Shown here piece after piece: positions 1 through 57,594 of a stretch of DNA of 64,000 nt. Below the pieces are notes generated by a model that was given only the letters and a program-made list of their open reading frames with translations, was not told the DNA's origin and ran no database searches. A program made the position numbers and the translations under genes. Numbering within the stretch: position 1 is the first letter of the stretch; every line of letters starts with the position of its first letter. The stretch is from Syngnathus acus (taxonomy: Eukaryota > Chordata > Actinopteri > Syngnathiformes > Syngnathidae), in assembly GCF_901709675.1 (NCBI RefSeq), contig NC_051097.1, positions 7,420,039 through 7,484,038 of the forward strand, written 5' to 3'.

Positions 1-461
1 GGGTGGGAAAATACTCCAGTCTCATCTGCTTCTATTTGAGCCAAGACATCAACATGGAGGAGGAATTCAGTGTGGCTCCTTGAGTTGCACTGATCGCCAC
101 AGAATCAAAAAAAAAAGTCGTACGGTTCAGTAATGTTCCGCCCTCCTCCGTCACCTTCCCTGAACTCAAAAGTAGCCTGCTAACCAACAACCAGATTCAG
201 GTCCTGCTGAATCTTAATGTCATCGCAAACACTAAACTCACTGCTTTATGTTGTCTGCGATGCAATAAAAGCCTAAAATAGTTTCTTACTGATAATCACC
301 ATCTATTAATTTAGCTTTGCATGGATATGTTAGTGCCTTATTTCATAAAAGTAAATCAGCTTAAGTGTTTCAGCATCCACTTTTCCTTTTTTGCTGTGCT
401 CCAGCTTGGAAGTTCTTTAAAGAGCAGGACGTTTTGTAAACTGCCGTGTGTTTCCGTGTAT

Positions 462-462
<1 letters not shown>

Positions 463-498
<36 letters not shown>
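463..498. repeat. (CA)n microsatellite
   Basis: Perfect CA dinucleotide run of about 18 units. Confidence 0.95.
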
Positions 499-499
<1 letters not shown>

Positions 500-2931
500 G
501 AACACGTCATTCCCCCATTTGATTGAGACATAGTATCCATTTTAATTCCATATTTTAAAACTATTCCCAGGTGTCTTCATAACAAGTCTCTGACATAATT
601 TAGCTCAAATACCCTGAAGATCAATAATTATAGCTCTTTTACACCCTGTTTTTTATGTCGAGCTGAGACGGTGAAGGCACTAAAAGCAGATATTCTATTT
701 TCACCTAAATCATCATAACAGGTTGATGCCTTGGCCCCAACCCCTAAATAAAAAACACATTTTTTTTTCTTGATCGGCTGATAAATCAAAATCTATTCTG
801 CCAATTATCGGAATCAGTGTCAGTAATTTCCTGCTCATGTTTTCTCTTTCTGACCATATTTAACCACCATCAAGGATGGCTGACAGGTGGGCGTGGGCTT
901 TTTCTTCGACAAATGTTGCAAAGTAATCACGCGGTACGTGGCTGCTGTTTGCCGCATCGGTGTAACATACTCCACACAAAGGAGCTTTATGCTGCGCAGG
1001 GCAGAAGGGGAGGTGGACTGCCCATGGAAAATATGCACAGAAGATGACCCCCCACCCCCTCCCCTCCCTTTCCATTTCAGCCACTCCAGCAACATATAAT
1101 TGAAGTGACGCAACATGATGGAAGAGTTCTTGAATCTTTCTTTCGTAAGGTGCATCCATCAGCCCTGTGCTCATCACGTTGTCATCTTTTGCTAACAGTC
1201 AGTGACGCAAGCAAGCACGTCTTCCCTCATTAAAGCTTTCCTGCATCTCCGATATGGCGCAAGGACACCAATTGATGCTTGTTAAGGCCTGCGTGATTAT
1301 GGTAGATACGCTGCAATTTTCTCCCTTAATGACGGCCCTTCTTCCTCTGCCCGAACCGGGCAGGAAGCTGTGCAATTGAATTTAATAATTAAAAAAAAAG
1401 AAATCTGTTTAATACAAAAAATGTCACTCTTTATTCTCGTACGCTGTAAAAACAATCAGTCATGATGGAGTTATTGGTGCATTTTTATTCAAAGCAAATA
1501 ATATGTAAGCAATTCTTTTCATGCAGTGTCGTCTCAACTTTCTCTTGAAAGTGGATCTGGAGCTTCCACCAGTCTAGCTGATCAGTTCATGACCGGGGAC
1601 TGTCTCGCTTTACAATTGGCGGGTGTATACAAGCCATTTTTATTTTCATAATATTGTTCCCCCTTAGCATCCCCCTCTCTGCCGCTTGCTCAGCACCTGC
1701 TGCAAACAGGTGGTGCAACACATTGAGTGTGCAAGTGGAGGTGTAGCCCCTGCCAGGGGTGGCTGGGCATGAACCTTTGACCCCCACCCTTTACCCTCAT
1801 ATGCCCCCCCAGTACTAACCTTAGCTCTTAACTAGCCATGCAATCTATTTGTCCAAATAAATAACATTTTTCTTTTACGTTGCTTTATTTTATTTGTTTG
1901 TGCCAGACATGAAGGTGTTAAGAAAGTGTGAACGTGCCCATGTGTGTGACACGCTGAGGTTTAATGAGAGCAGGCAGGTGTGAGGGTCACGGCCAGTTTG
2001 CAGTTCGACCCCCGCCGTCCGCTCGGTCCGACCAGCAGAGGAAGTCGCTAATTAGCGGCACTAGCTAACGCTGAGAACACAAAAAGCCATCGTTAAATGC
2101 TCCTTCCACGTTCCAAGTTTGGCTTTATAGTAGTATTGTTCCCCTAGCTATCTACGTTATGCCACCCATAGAGTAAAATAGTGCTTTAAGGTAAAATGTG
2201 AATATAAAAATATAACAAAATCAATTGTTTTTTTCAAACTGTGGGTTGCATGTTACAAAAAAATGTATTAATTTAAGTCTTATTGTTGGCATTTTCACTA
2301 CACCGCCGTTTTTTCTTATATCGGCTCCACTTTGGAGCCTTTGGCAACCAGACAGCTGCGTTGCCACGGTAATAAACTTCTCTAGATGACATCACGTTTA
2401 ACCCCGCAAATCCTCCCAATTTCACACAAGCTCGGAACGTCGGCCGTCCGACACGCATTCCGACGTCATCATCTGAACTCTTTTGTTTGGCGGGGATCGC
2501 TCCCAGCGGTCCCCGTTTAGACTACAGCGCCATGACGATGAAAGGCTCTTTTGCTCTGAAAATGAAATATGAAGATTGTCACGGTGTGTTGTGTTAATAC
2601 TGTAAGCATTAGTGCAGGTTCTCTGTTTCATAAGAAAATGTTTGTCAAAGAAATGGAGATGGATTTTCTGCGACAGTACAAAGGCGTGTGAACATTAGAG
2701 CAGCAGTATGAATCTTCATTCACGGCTTTGTATTTATTTGAGGCAATGGTACGAAGCACTCGTCCAACCTGCTGATAAATCTTGAAATGATATAGTTATA
2801 GTAATAATCATGTCTAATTCATACAAACAGTATCACTTAAAAATTGTCCTGCTCCAATTAACATAACAGGGAGGGTAAAGGACGTTTTCACTTCCAAGCC
2901 GTCTAATGTGATGGAGTGATGCCCCACCCCC

Positions 2932-2952
2932 ACCACACACACACACACACAC
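2932..2952. repeat. (AC)n microsatellite
   Basis: Short AC run after a C-rich stretch. Confidence 0.85.
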
Positions 2953-4064
2953 CTAGTGACGCTCACTCCCGCCTTCCGGCCCCTCTCCGGGGGCTCCACG
3001 CTGGTTGTGTGCTGGAGCGCAGAAGACCATGTGAGGTGCACTGACCCATTCTCTTGCGCGCCCCCTCCCCACCATGTGCCAAGGCTGCACAAGCACAAAT
3101 GGAGCGTTGGGGTGGGGGTGACGGCTCCAGAGCTTCCAAGGTCCTTGGAGGTGCAGCTCTTCACACTCCATGTGGCAAGGTGCTGAGGGAGGCCCTTTTG
3201 GTTCTTGCTGCTTTTTATACGCTTTTAACACCACCAAGAATTCAACTCTGTTGACTTTGTCTCCGTTTGGTAGAGAATGCAGTTTATGAGAAGGCGTTGT
3301 GTTTGTTAGTAGTTCTTGTGGGTTTAGGACTTTTTTTGCACAGGATTTTCTCAAGATTACGGGATTTTTGAAAGATTACGGCTTTTATTCCATTTTGATC
3401 GCTACTTTGTCAAGTACGACTTCTCTCTTGTAGAAAAAACAAAACAAAAAAAAACATGATTTTCTTTTCCACAATTTTATTTTTCTAAAATTTTTCAAAT
3501 ATTATTTCATACCAAGAATTTAATAGTTTACTTTTTTCAGCCACTTGGAAGAATACATTGTGAAATGTTTGTGATTTCTTTTTTTTTCCCTCCGAGTGAA
3601 CTCGATGTAATCTGTCTAATATCTTGCTTAATCCTTTTACGACATACATATTGCTGTGAGGAATGTGTGGCCATTGTTAACGTGTGCGTCTGCGTAGCGG
3701 ATTAGCGGCGAGTTGCAAAGTGCCTGGAGGTGTGAGCTCTAATCGCCTACTCATCCATCACCTGACGCTACGCCGCTGCTTCGGCACCGTTCGCACACCT
3801 CTAACGCGCACACACGCTAATACTCTGTGTCGTAATGACCTGCTATGTAAACCTCTTTAATCCTAATTAGTGTTATTTTTTTTACTGTTTTCATAACTGA
3901 CACAGCTGTCACTATCGGATATTTTTTGAATCGATGAATCTAATGGATGTGTGTGTAAACATGGAGTGGTTCTGTTGTTGCGGGGGTCCGTATGCGCTCA
4001 GCTGTTGCCTGAGTGGCAGAAAGGGCCGAACACCCAGAGAGAAGTAACACCCCCGCCTCGTAAT

Positions 4065-4083
4065 CCCCCCCCCCCCCCCCCCC
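4065..4083. repeat. Poly-C run
   Basis: Nineteen C in a row, about 24 bases before the putative acceptor at 4105-4106. Length may be unreliable in sequencing. Confidence 0.9.
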
Positions 4084-4236
4084 ACGCTTTTGCCTTTCCC
4101 TCCTAGACTGTCAGTGTCGGAGTGGTACCGGAGGGACCAGGGAGGACTGTGGCGGTCTTAATAAGGACGTACTCGGCTTCCACTACTTCTTGATTGCTGC
4201 CGGAGGATTTGAAAAAACGGCGGCAGCGGTGGCGCG

Positions 4237-17679
<13,443 letters not shown>

Positions 17680-17917
17680 CGTGCACACAGAAGAGAGAAA
17701 GAACTACTAAGACCCATTTGACAAGGGTGAGAGTTCACCTTACCTTTGTGTTGGTCTCACTGTGCTTTCTGTGAAAGCTTAGTGGCTCTCAAGGGGGGCT
17801 GAGCCACAGAGCAGTATTTGTACGTGCAGTCTTTTGTACTGTTCATTTGGTGTAGCCTAAGAACACAATGTTCAGTGACCTCAGTAAGATCATTGTTTAT
17901 GGATAAATATCACTTGA

Positions 17918-17923
17918 ATTAAA
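17918..17923 (+). terminator. bmpr1b: Candidate poly(A) signal of bmpr1b
   Basis: ATTAAA, the commonest variant signal, lies 239 bases after the stop codon, with a GT/T-rich stretch about 25 bases downstream (17949-17970). No AATAAA occurs between the stop and this point. Cleavage near 17940 would give a short 3' untranslated region. Confidence 0.4.
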
Positions 17924-17985
17924 TTAATTGCAAAACAATACAACTGCAGTTGTGTGATTTTTGTCAGTGTTGCATATAAATATAA

Positions 17986-17991
17986 TTTATT
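17986..17991 (-). terminator. unc5c: Candidate poly(A) signal of unc5c
   Basis: TTTATT on the + strand is AATAAA on the - strand, 753 bases past the unc5c stop. If used, the unc5c transcript ends close to or slightly inside the bmpr1b 3' end. Other - strand signals nearer to the stop cannot be excluded. Confidence 0.3.
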
Positions 17992-18738
17992 ATTAGTCTT
18001 AAAAATTACATTTCTTACACTTTATACAATTGCTTTACCGGATGAGAGTGGCACGCCGGATAAGGATCCACACTTGTACATAACACACGCTAGCATCACG
18101 AAGCCGCACGACAAATTAATAAGATAAAAAAAACAAAAAAACTGCTATCCCCACAAGGACCTGTAATACATGGGAAAAGAAAGTTTGCATAGACTGCTTT
18201 ACAAAAAAATGCATTCACAAATATTACTAATGTTGGTGCGACAATCATTCATTTGAATTGCATTCTCACTTTCTAAAGTGAGCCTTGCACATGTGTCAAT
18301 TATTTGGCAAAAAGCAACTGTACTGTTTACATTTGGTCCTAGAAAAATAGATCTTTTTTTGACATAATTACTTCTCCTTAGCATCTCCTTTATCACAACG
18401 TACAAACAATCATAAGAAAAAAATCCACATTATCGACCCTCTTTAGCCAAATGGTGGGATGAAAGACGGCAAACAATAATTATAGAAAACCGCCAAAAGT
18501 AGTGTAAGACGACACTGGCGCTTATTTCAAAAACAAAAGCATACATGGGATTATCATTATTCATATTAAATACTACACTATCACAGAACATGAGTCCGTT
18601 TACCTCGTTGCCATGGAGACCATACACCGAGATGCTTCCTCCTCAACATCCGTCGCGGGATTGTTTCCTGTGAATAAGTGGAGGCCTGTTTCCATGACGA
18701 CGGATGCCATAAATAACACGAAGGAGCGAGTGCCTTGA

Positions 18739-18743
18739 TGACG

Positions 18744-18746
<3 letters not shown>
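18739..18746. promoter_or_regulatory. CRE-like palindrome over the unc5c stop codon
   Basis: TGACGTCA is a full cAMP response element consensus; its last three bases are the unc5c stop codon on the - strand. A single 8-mer may be chance. Confidence 0.15.
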
Positions 18747-48596
<29,850 letters not shown>

Positions 48597-51500
48597 TTAA
48601 GCTATTTGGATTTATATTCATAAGAAACAAAGTTCAGTAGGGCGAATAATCGAGCTAGTTTGCAAGCTAACAGCTAGCTAGTTTCGGTTTCACTCTCGGC
48701 TGTGCTTTTTGTCTCGCTGGCTAACACACACATACACAGAAGATCTAATGACCTGAGGCTCCTGGCCCACTTTGCGCCATTCCTCTAATACTTCTGCAGT
48801 CGACAGATACGCTTCCCTGTAATTACAACTCCCTTTCATCTCTGCGTCTTGAATCGTGCACGCCGCCGCAAACGCGAACCGACGCTCACTGCAGCAAACA
48901 CCAAAACTGGCAAACTTCTCCTTTGAAGAGGAGACGGGGAAGCCTATTTGTTTCCCGTTTGTCACCTGAAGAACTCGTCCTTTGTTACCGTCGATCCGGT
49001 AAGGCGTCAATAATTCAGCAGAAGACGCGGAACAAACTCTGCCAGATTTTTGGTAGGGGCCGTTTCCAAAAGCCGCTGTTTTTGGCCGAAAGCTTTGTTT
49101 CACGTGGACCTGAGAAATATCTTCCAAAAGGAACTTTGCCTTCAGGCTGGATTCACAATTTAGGTCCAAGAAAAACCTTCAGAATTCTGCGGGAAACATG
49201 TTTCATTTTGCCACCTCAAGAACATCTAAAGTACTTTTTTTCCCCGTGTCCACATGAGCTCGGATTGTTTTGACAGGGTTTGAAATTTTTCTGTTTTTAC
49301 TTGATCGTTGTCGAGGAGGACTGGGGATGGGAGGGGGTGGGGTGAGTTTATCAGTGCATCAGTAATTCGTCCGTGCCCTTGTGTCCTCCACCTCCCTTGT
49401 CCTGTGCGGACACGCCGGAGCCTTGATGTCTGACAGAGGTTGCCTCCTGGTTGCCTTTGCGGCGCTGAATAATCTCTCTCTCGGCCAGATATCTCCCTGT
49501 GATGTCTCTCTAATGTTATCTCTGCCTCCATACCTGCCACGGCCCCCCCCCGAGATGATTGCTGGGAAATGAAAAGACGAGAAAGGCGAGGGGTGCCGTG
49601 GGGGGGGGGAGCGTGACCGAGGCCATCCTCACCGGGGTGGGAGGGGGGGCGTCTTGTTTACCTTATCTGCGGTGAATTACATGCAACCTAAAGTGACCTA
49701 TGAACATACTATAGCGGCGTATTCACTCATTCAAGTTTGCTTTTTTTTTTTCTTTTCCACTTAAATCCACTGACGCCAACTGGGGCCCTGACTCGCTTTC
49801 GCGGTCCCCAGTCCGCCCACGTGCTCAACCAGAGCACCCAGAAACGAGTCAACGAAACTCATTAAAGATTGCGTTCGCCGTCTTTCAGTTGCCACTGCCT
49901 TTATCTCCCCATCTTGCACTCGTTCTCTCGCTCTCTTTCTCTCTGGCGCCTTCCCTGTGTCGAGCTGTGAAGCAGCAAAAATCTAAGGCGACCATGAAAG
50001 CGAGCGCACACTTGCAAAGCAGTAAAGGCCAGACTGGCCCACGGATATTCTAATTCATCAACTTCCTCACTGAGAGAATTTTTTACATTGGACATAAATG
50101 GAAGTGCTGCTCAAAAATATGAGAAAGAAAAAAGATCCCACTCATCATTACCTTGCTCCTTCTCTGAACTGCATCAAGCTGAAGGAGTCACGGCTGATAC
50201 AGCTAAGCTAAGAAACGAGCCATCAAACGGATGCTAATGCGCATCTACTCATCAATAAGGCATTTGAAAGTCTCTTTCCTCTTATTTGAGCCTCGTTTGT
50301 TTCATAAGTCTGATTAAAATGCAATATGGATTCTTGTATTTGTGATGATGTGGCTTGATTTTAATCTCCACGCTGCTAAATTGTCTTTACAGTGAGGCTT
50401 TAAAATTTTAATGAAACGTGCCCTCGCAGCACTTCTTTTTTTTTTCTTTTTAATTCCGATTGTATTATGCTTTGTAATTATGGTGAGTTTTGCTAAAAAG
50501 TCATATTAGGGAATAATCTAAGAGGCAAAGGGAATATTTGCAAAAATTGATCACAGTGGCTAGATGGCTGTCATTTTTGAAGATGGGAGTGATTAATAAC
50601 ACGCTGCCCTTAAATGGGTTTGTCCTTCTGCCTTGTTACTGAAAGATTGGAAGTAGAAAACCTTGTCGAGCCTTGTCCGCCACGTGGGAGTGAACAAGAG
50701 CTTTGGGAACTCGTTTTGGCAGTGGCGGGGAATGTAAAAGGACGACAGCGTGGACACGGGCGAATCAAAGCCAAAACGCTGGCACCATTACATATTAAAG
50801 CGTGCTCTCGGGCAGAGGAGATATGTATGAGGCCCGTGCGAGGAAGACGAGAGAGAGACTTGCAGCACATTGAGATTTAGCTTATCGTTTCAGGGATTTA
50901 AGAAATGGAAACACAATCGATGAAGCAACACATGTAGACTATCGCCAGCAAATATTCTTTAACCTCTGTGAAGAACATCTCATATTACTGCAGCGTACTT
51001 CGAAGCTGTGTGATCTCGATCCCAGATGGCCCTTTAATACATCCCGTCTGCAATCACGTCATCGTCCATTATGCGCTTTTTTTGAGACCCGTAACATGTA
51101 GGCTCGACTGCCGCTAAACAGAGCTCCTTCATTTTTCATCAAATGGGTCAATTTAAAAAAAAAAAAATGTTTTAAGAGGTCTCGTCTGTGAGTGAAGAAG
51201 AAAATCGAAAGAACGGATCATTAGTTAGTACAACGGTCAGCCGTGCAGAAACATTCGAATGAGTGCATCAAAGTGCACCAGCGGAAAAGTGATTGACGGT
51301 ACGGTTTAATGAGAGCTTTTGCGTAAAATAATAGTCAATTTTTATTGATGCTGTACTACTCCTATCCCTTGTATGGAATCTAATAAGATGAAGGTGGACC
51401 GAAAAGTGAGAACTTGAACACAAATGACTGAGATGATGCGGTTGCATAAGTGTACACACCCTCTGACAACTGGGGATGCGGCCATGTTCAGAATGAAACA

Positions 51501-53780
51501 ATCATATTTAGTCATGTTAAATGGGAGTCGGCACACATATGGGAATATTTTAAGTGCTTCTGAAGAAAGTTTTGATGTTTTAGTAGGCTTTTCCTGGCAT
51601 TTTTGTCAGCTGAAGTTCAATGCATTGATTAAGGTGATGTAGACTAATACCTGCAGTCAATCCATTTACATACATTTTGTACTTAATTATTAATTGCAAT
51701 ATAAATTCCACGTATGACTCACAAAATATATACCGTGCATGCGCTGTACTTCATAAATCTAACGTTGACTCTATTTGCCATCTTGCTGCATACACACTGT
51801 AGGGTAGATATTTGTGGGGGTGTTTTTCACAGATCATATATATTCTATTGTGTGTGTGTATGTGTGTGTGAGGGAGAGTGTCTTGTGATAACAGAGTCTG
51901 AATGTCGGCGCTGTGACACCCCCGTGCCAGATAAGCTCTCCATATATCCCGCAGATTTACTGTGCCGAGGAAGACAGAGGATGAGTGGGGAGGGAGCTGC
52001 GCCGACATAAATTTGCCGTCATAGTTTTGGAGTGGAGTGGAGCGGACTCCCACATATTTGTGGTTCAAAAATTCACTTGTTTTACTGTGCTATTATTATT
52101 GTACTTGCGGGAAAATAGACATTGCTGAACCTTTGTGCTTTCTGTAATAACAGAAGGTAGTCATTGGTGTCAAGGAAGTAAGTATATGTGCTGTGATATC
52201 ATTTTTGAAAATCCAAACAATTTTGAAAAATGTAATGGCTATTTTTTTTCTCTTCAATTTCCAATTGGGATTTAACAGGCAATTACTTTGTTTCTTTCCT
52301 GATATGTTTTTTTTTTATTCTATTTTTTAAAAAATAAATTCACCAATATATAAAACATTTAAGGAATCATTGTTTGAACATTTTTGACTGGCTTTTTTTT
52401 TTTTGCAATTCGTGGCAGGGCTCAGCCCCCTATCCCCTGGTGAATAGTGGTGGTTTACTGTAAAAGAAAATAGAGCAACCGGCTGGGTGGTTAAGTAGAC
52501 AACAGGGGGGCTTTACTAGGCAATGTTTTGATATGCGGCGATGGAGAAGAGCGCAAGGTGCTTTACAGCTGAGTGGTCAAGCAGAATAATAAACCACTCA
52601 CCTGTCATGTCAAGTGAAGCGGCATAAATCGACTGTCAATCAACTCTGACTATAAATCGGCCGGCAGCACACCTCCCCATTATATTGAGTGAACATAAAT
52701 CAATGCTAACGACTTTCTGCGGGTCGATGCTTGTTAGTATTGGATTAAGTAAAGGCCCGTTCATCCTCCGCCAGCGCCGATCGATAAGCGCCGCCGTTGT
52801 CTTTAACGCCGAGTTCCACGATAAGAAGGTAAATAAGCGGCGGCTTCCTTCCACTTGGACGTCTATTTGCGGCTGAGTGCTTCATATCCACATTAGCGTG
52901 TACGCACGTTATCTGCAGGGCCGCGGCTAACGCTTGGCTGCAGCGGGGCCATTTATTGATTCCTGTTAGGGGCCGGCGACCCCATCAGCCCCCCCATCCC
53001 ACCCGCTAGCCTTTCAACCGCTCATATTTCCTCTCCAGGGGAGATAAACAAGAGGACGCTCTTTTGAGTTGTCAGACGCTAGCGGGGTAAACACGCCAGC
53101 CGCTTCACAGATGCGCCACCGTAGGTCAACGAGCGATGACCCAAAATGGAGCCAAAAGTTTCGAAGAGAAAAACGAACTATTCTTCTACGAATGCAAGGA
53201 TTCCGATAAATGAGACCGAGCTTAATCATAGGAGAAAGGCTTTTGCAGAATGGGAGACTCTGTTCAATTCACTAGTCCAAAATGATTATTTAATAACTTT
53301 GTTGAACTTTGTGCACATTTCTTCATTCATTGCACACGAGAATATGCAGCGGAGCAAATCAAGCGATAATTAGGACATCTACGTAAACAAGCAATTTAAA
53401 ACCACAGCTTGCTCTCTGTGACTTCTTTTCCAACTCCTCCAACTGTTTCTTGCACATCAGTCATGGCCGTTGCTCACATGTTCCCTCTGATTGCCATCCC
53501 TGACCTTCACTCCGCCCTGTCTGGCCGCATACTGGCGGCTGCCGCTCGCCAGTTTCACGCCAGGCTTTGGCCGCTGTCTGGATGTTCAAGTGGCCTCCCG
53601 TCGGCGGGAGGAGCAAGGTCAGAGCGTCGTGCCAATCTGAAAAGCCGACGCGCCGTGCTTTCAGATGCCTTCAAAGCCACAAAAAGTGGCAAAGACAGCG
53701 TGGGAGTGAATAGATGCGAATATGCAATTCAATTTAAAGCTGACGGAATTTTCAATGCCCACAGATAGACTTCACACCAT

Positions 53781-54106
53781 AGGTGTCAAACCCAAGGCCC
53801 GGGGGTCCAGATACGGCCCGCCACATTATTTTATCATTTTTTATCATATTTTAAATCAAAGACAAATTTCGCAAAGATTTCGAGTGTCAATACCAAAATT
53901 ACAAATAGTCTTCACTTTTAAAAAATAGAGAAATCGCTTGCAATTTTTATTACATTCAGCTTTTTAAAATATTTGAACAGGTTTTACTCATCTGTGATTT
54001 CAAAACGTTGTTGTGTAGCCTATAATGTATATAATTGACAGTCATAATGGCGACAGTCAAACTGACTACAATGCGGTCCGCGACAAAAAATGAGTTTGAC
54101 ACCCCT
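53781..54106 (+). mobile_element. hAT-like non-autonomous element, copy 2
   Basis: Starts AGGTGTCAAAC and ends GTTTGACACCCCT, so short terminal inverted repeats are visible. Inside are GGCCCGGGGGTCCAGATACG and ACAATGCGGTCCGCG, as in the copy at 23166. About 326 bases, no reading frame. No clear 8-bp target duplication. Confidence 0.75.
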
Positions 54107-57100
54107 GCTTTAAACATTCATACCATTATCGACTGAGGACTCTTCAAAATATATTTGAAGCAATGATATAGGCAGACCGTAAAACGAGCAGGGCTGATGT
54201 GTTCCACGAGCCGTCAAGCCGCACGTCATTTAAAATAGCGTCTGTACAGCTGATAACGTATTTGTGATGAAGACGGTTCAATCGTGGAACATTTTCATTG
54301 GATCCTGTGGGAATGAATTGTTAGAAGTTCCATTCTTCGTCCTTCCAAGAGTTTTTAAAAATTAATGTATACAAATCTTATCGCCCGCTTACTTTTTGAT
54401 CCTTTTCTGTCTGTCATATTTTCTGCTCGCTCTCCAGCAATTAGGAGCTTTCACTCTGGCGTCTTGTAGAACTCCCCTTGTTCCCTCCTGGATGAAAAGC
54501 TATTTTGGTGCGTGATTGGAGAATGATGCCGCTACTTAGCGAGTCACTCCGTCAGTGCAAATGGAGGCATGGGGAGGGGGGGGACAGATAGGAGAAGAGG
54601 GGGGAAAAAGCTCGAGAGGAGTAGTGGCTCCCCGGGGCGCTGTAGCTGTGATGGGTGAGCTGTCAAACGGCCCATTGTCCAAATTACCCAGCAAGCACCG
54701 TGTCACCACCCGGGACTAATTTACGGTACTCTACGAATGGAGTCGGTGGGAGAACGGAGAAGAGGATGTAGGTGAAAAGGTGGGGGGAGGGGGGGGGGGA
54801 AGCGGGGGCTTAGCTCACACCTTACACAGCAGGCAACAGAATTTACGGATAAATTGCATGTGAATGCTAAAATGCTGAATAAAAAAGGATTTTTGGTGCA
54901 CGGTCATTTCTGGCATGGCGAAAATCCTGATTTGAATGAGGTTACTTTATGAGCAAGCATTTGAACTATTCCATTCGAAATAAATGGGAAACTATCGGGG
55001 GGGGGGGGGGGATTCATGGCAGGTGTCAATACAAATAAGAATATGCGTCAACACCGCCCACCGACTGCCATACATCCGCCGAAGCTCCCGAGACCGTCAC
55101 GCGTCAACCTCAACCTGGCGCTGACTGCGGGGTCGTGGAGGAGGAGGAGACGTGTCATACTCTCTAAACGCCTCGCCGTGCTCGCTGTACTTTGATGCGA
55201 TGACTGTACTCTGGTTAATTGGCTCGGAACAGCGGGCATCCGGTTTCTGGCACCACGCAAAGGGCGAATGGAAAATCACCCCAATTTAAAGCACCCTGTC
55301 ATTATTTTGATAATAAACCGTCTGCTACTAGGGAGAAAAACAGCATCTTCACATTGAGTAATTTAAAGTCATTTTAGCCAGTTGAGGATATTAAATAAAT
55401 GAATTAGTTGCAATATTAAACACAATATTTTGTGTTAGCATTAAAAATCACAATTTGTACAAACCATCTTTCACGGCTTATCACATGGCAAATTATAAAC
55501 CAAATAAACAATTTTACACATTGACAAAGTTTACACAAAGTTATTTTTGAAAACTTTAACATCTTCCATTCCAGTAAGTCATTTTGCCCGAATCCGTCCA
55601 CAAGAAAGAGCTGATTAGTCAAGTAATTTGATTTACCCCAAATTACTAATTCATTTTCTGGGTCAAACGACAACATGAGGCCTGATAAGTCGCTGAGTGA
55701 AAACCGTAGCGGGTTTGCTGCTATTTCTCCCTTCATTCTGGCTGGTGCCAAATCCTTTCTGACACCCGGCTCCACCCTCAACACTCATCCTGCTTTTCCT
55801 TTGCTTGCATGACCTCATGTACTTATTTGCCTGCCTTTCCTCCCCGTGCATTAGCCGTGTCACGCTTGCCAAAGGCTCAGTCGTCAGCTTCTATTTGGTG
55901 ACATATTAATCATTGCATAATAATATATACCCCATGTTAAGCACACACACACACGAGTCGTAATTTTCACACGAGGCAGCCAGGCTAGACCTGACGAATG
56001 GCTGACACCCACAATTAAAAATCCAAATGACAGCCATTCATTCTTTCAACATTTGGAACAGATTAATCACATTTCCATTCATTTCAGTGGGAAAAACATC
56101 TCTTTGCGAATTTTTCAATTTGAGAAAAAAATGAAATTCGTAACCCGAGGTTTCACTTTGCCCATATGTCTGCAGGATAGGATGTACACTCACGCAAGCT
56201 TCCGTGCAAAAATAGAGCACAGCGCTTCATGAGAAGGACATGAAGTCGGAAGTGTGTCGCCATGTGGAAGCCCACAAAGTACCCCGACATGCTCCCAGGG
56301 ATGGATTTACACTGCATGGCTCAAATGACACAATTCCAATTTTTTGCTCCCAAGCGGTACAATCGGGATGAGCGGCATGGTAAACAGATTAAGAAAGAAA
56401 AAAAAATCCAAGAAGTATTGCATATTTGTCCATTTGACTAATAAAATTAGAAAAAAAAAAAATCATAATTGGTCAACTTTGTGATGTAACATGCCAAAAA
56501 GCCACGTGCCAATTTACGTCCGTTTGTGTGTTTATGCGAGTGAGTACGGGCTCTAATATATTCAAACATGCGTGTGTGCTTGTACACTGCGTGTGGCTCT
56601 TCATGGGTGATGGCTGAATTCATGTGACAAGGCACATGTAATGCAGATTCATAAATCCTGACCTCAACATCAGTAGATGGGGAGAGAAGGTGATATATGA
56701 AAGGGCGCGCACGCACAGACATACGAATGAGGAACCCTAATGGCGCTGATAATAAAAACAAGACTCCAGCCGCAATAGTGCCTAATAGACATGACTGTAT
56801 ATCTGGCTTCGGATGCACACACACAAACACACACACATGGGTTCTATATCCACAAATCACCAAAGTCTATCCGCTTTTCCTTGCACTTCATTACGTCGCT
56901 TTGAGCTCCAGTGTTGGAAGTGAGACGGCAACGCCGCTAACGTCTCGACAGTGTTGCGTAAGCTAGGCCCTGTTGTACAACACGCTAATTCTCAACTCAA
57001 AGCGAAACCTCGCACAAAGCTTTGACCAGCTGATTTGTATCGCCGCTGCCAAGAGTCTCCGCAGACGGCTGCGGGGGGGTGGGGGGAACCTACAGCTGAT

Positions 57101-57594
57101 CGCTTGATATCACATGAGACGGCCCTTTAAATGCTCCGCTAAGCCCGTAATAACTGTTTTGCAGGTTTAATTGCAACCACGCAGGCCCCGGGTGCAGCCT
57201 CTAATCAACATTTTTCCCCCCTCTCTTTCCCATAAATTATAACAGCATTTACTGCTGCGCTTGATGTCATATTTATAAGGGGCTTGGGCTTGAATTCAAC
57301 ATTTTGTTTACTTTTGTAGGAAGTTGCACCAAAAAAAAAGAATACATTAGTGGACATTGAGATGAATAAAAATGCCAATAAAATGTGTTCCTGCCTGTTT
57401 TTGAAAGAAAACTAGCACACTATGAATGGTAATTAGAAAGTAGCAGTAATAACATAATTAAATCAAGTGTGAAAAATGAAAGAGTTTGTGCATTATGATC
57501 ATAACTAAAAAGTTCATCCAAACACTGGAGTAATATTAGACTTTTGTTTTTTACACAGGATAAAGAATTTACACCTGTTAGGTTTGTGAGATTG

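Larger units (their letters stand above)
1..4106. other. Non-coding DNA upstream of bmpr1b coding exon 1
   Basis: No exon recognised. Holds (CA)n at 463-498 and about 2932-2952, a C run just before exon 1 and A/T-rich stretches. It may contain the promoter or be an intron between 5' untranslated exons; the sequence does not decide. Confidence 0.6.
17680..18743. other. Shared 3' untranslated and intergenic stretch between convergent genes
   Basis: 1,064 bases separate the two stop codons. It must hold the 3' untranslated regions of both genes. A/T-rich, with the two poly(A) candidates 63 bases apart in opposite orientation, so the two transcripts may overlap. Confidence 0.6.
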
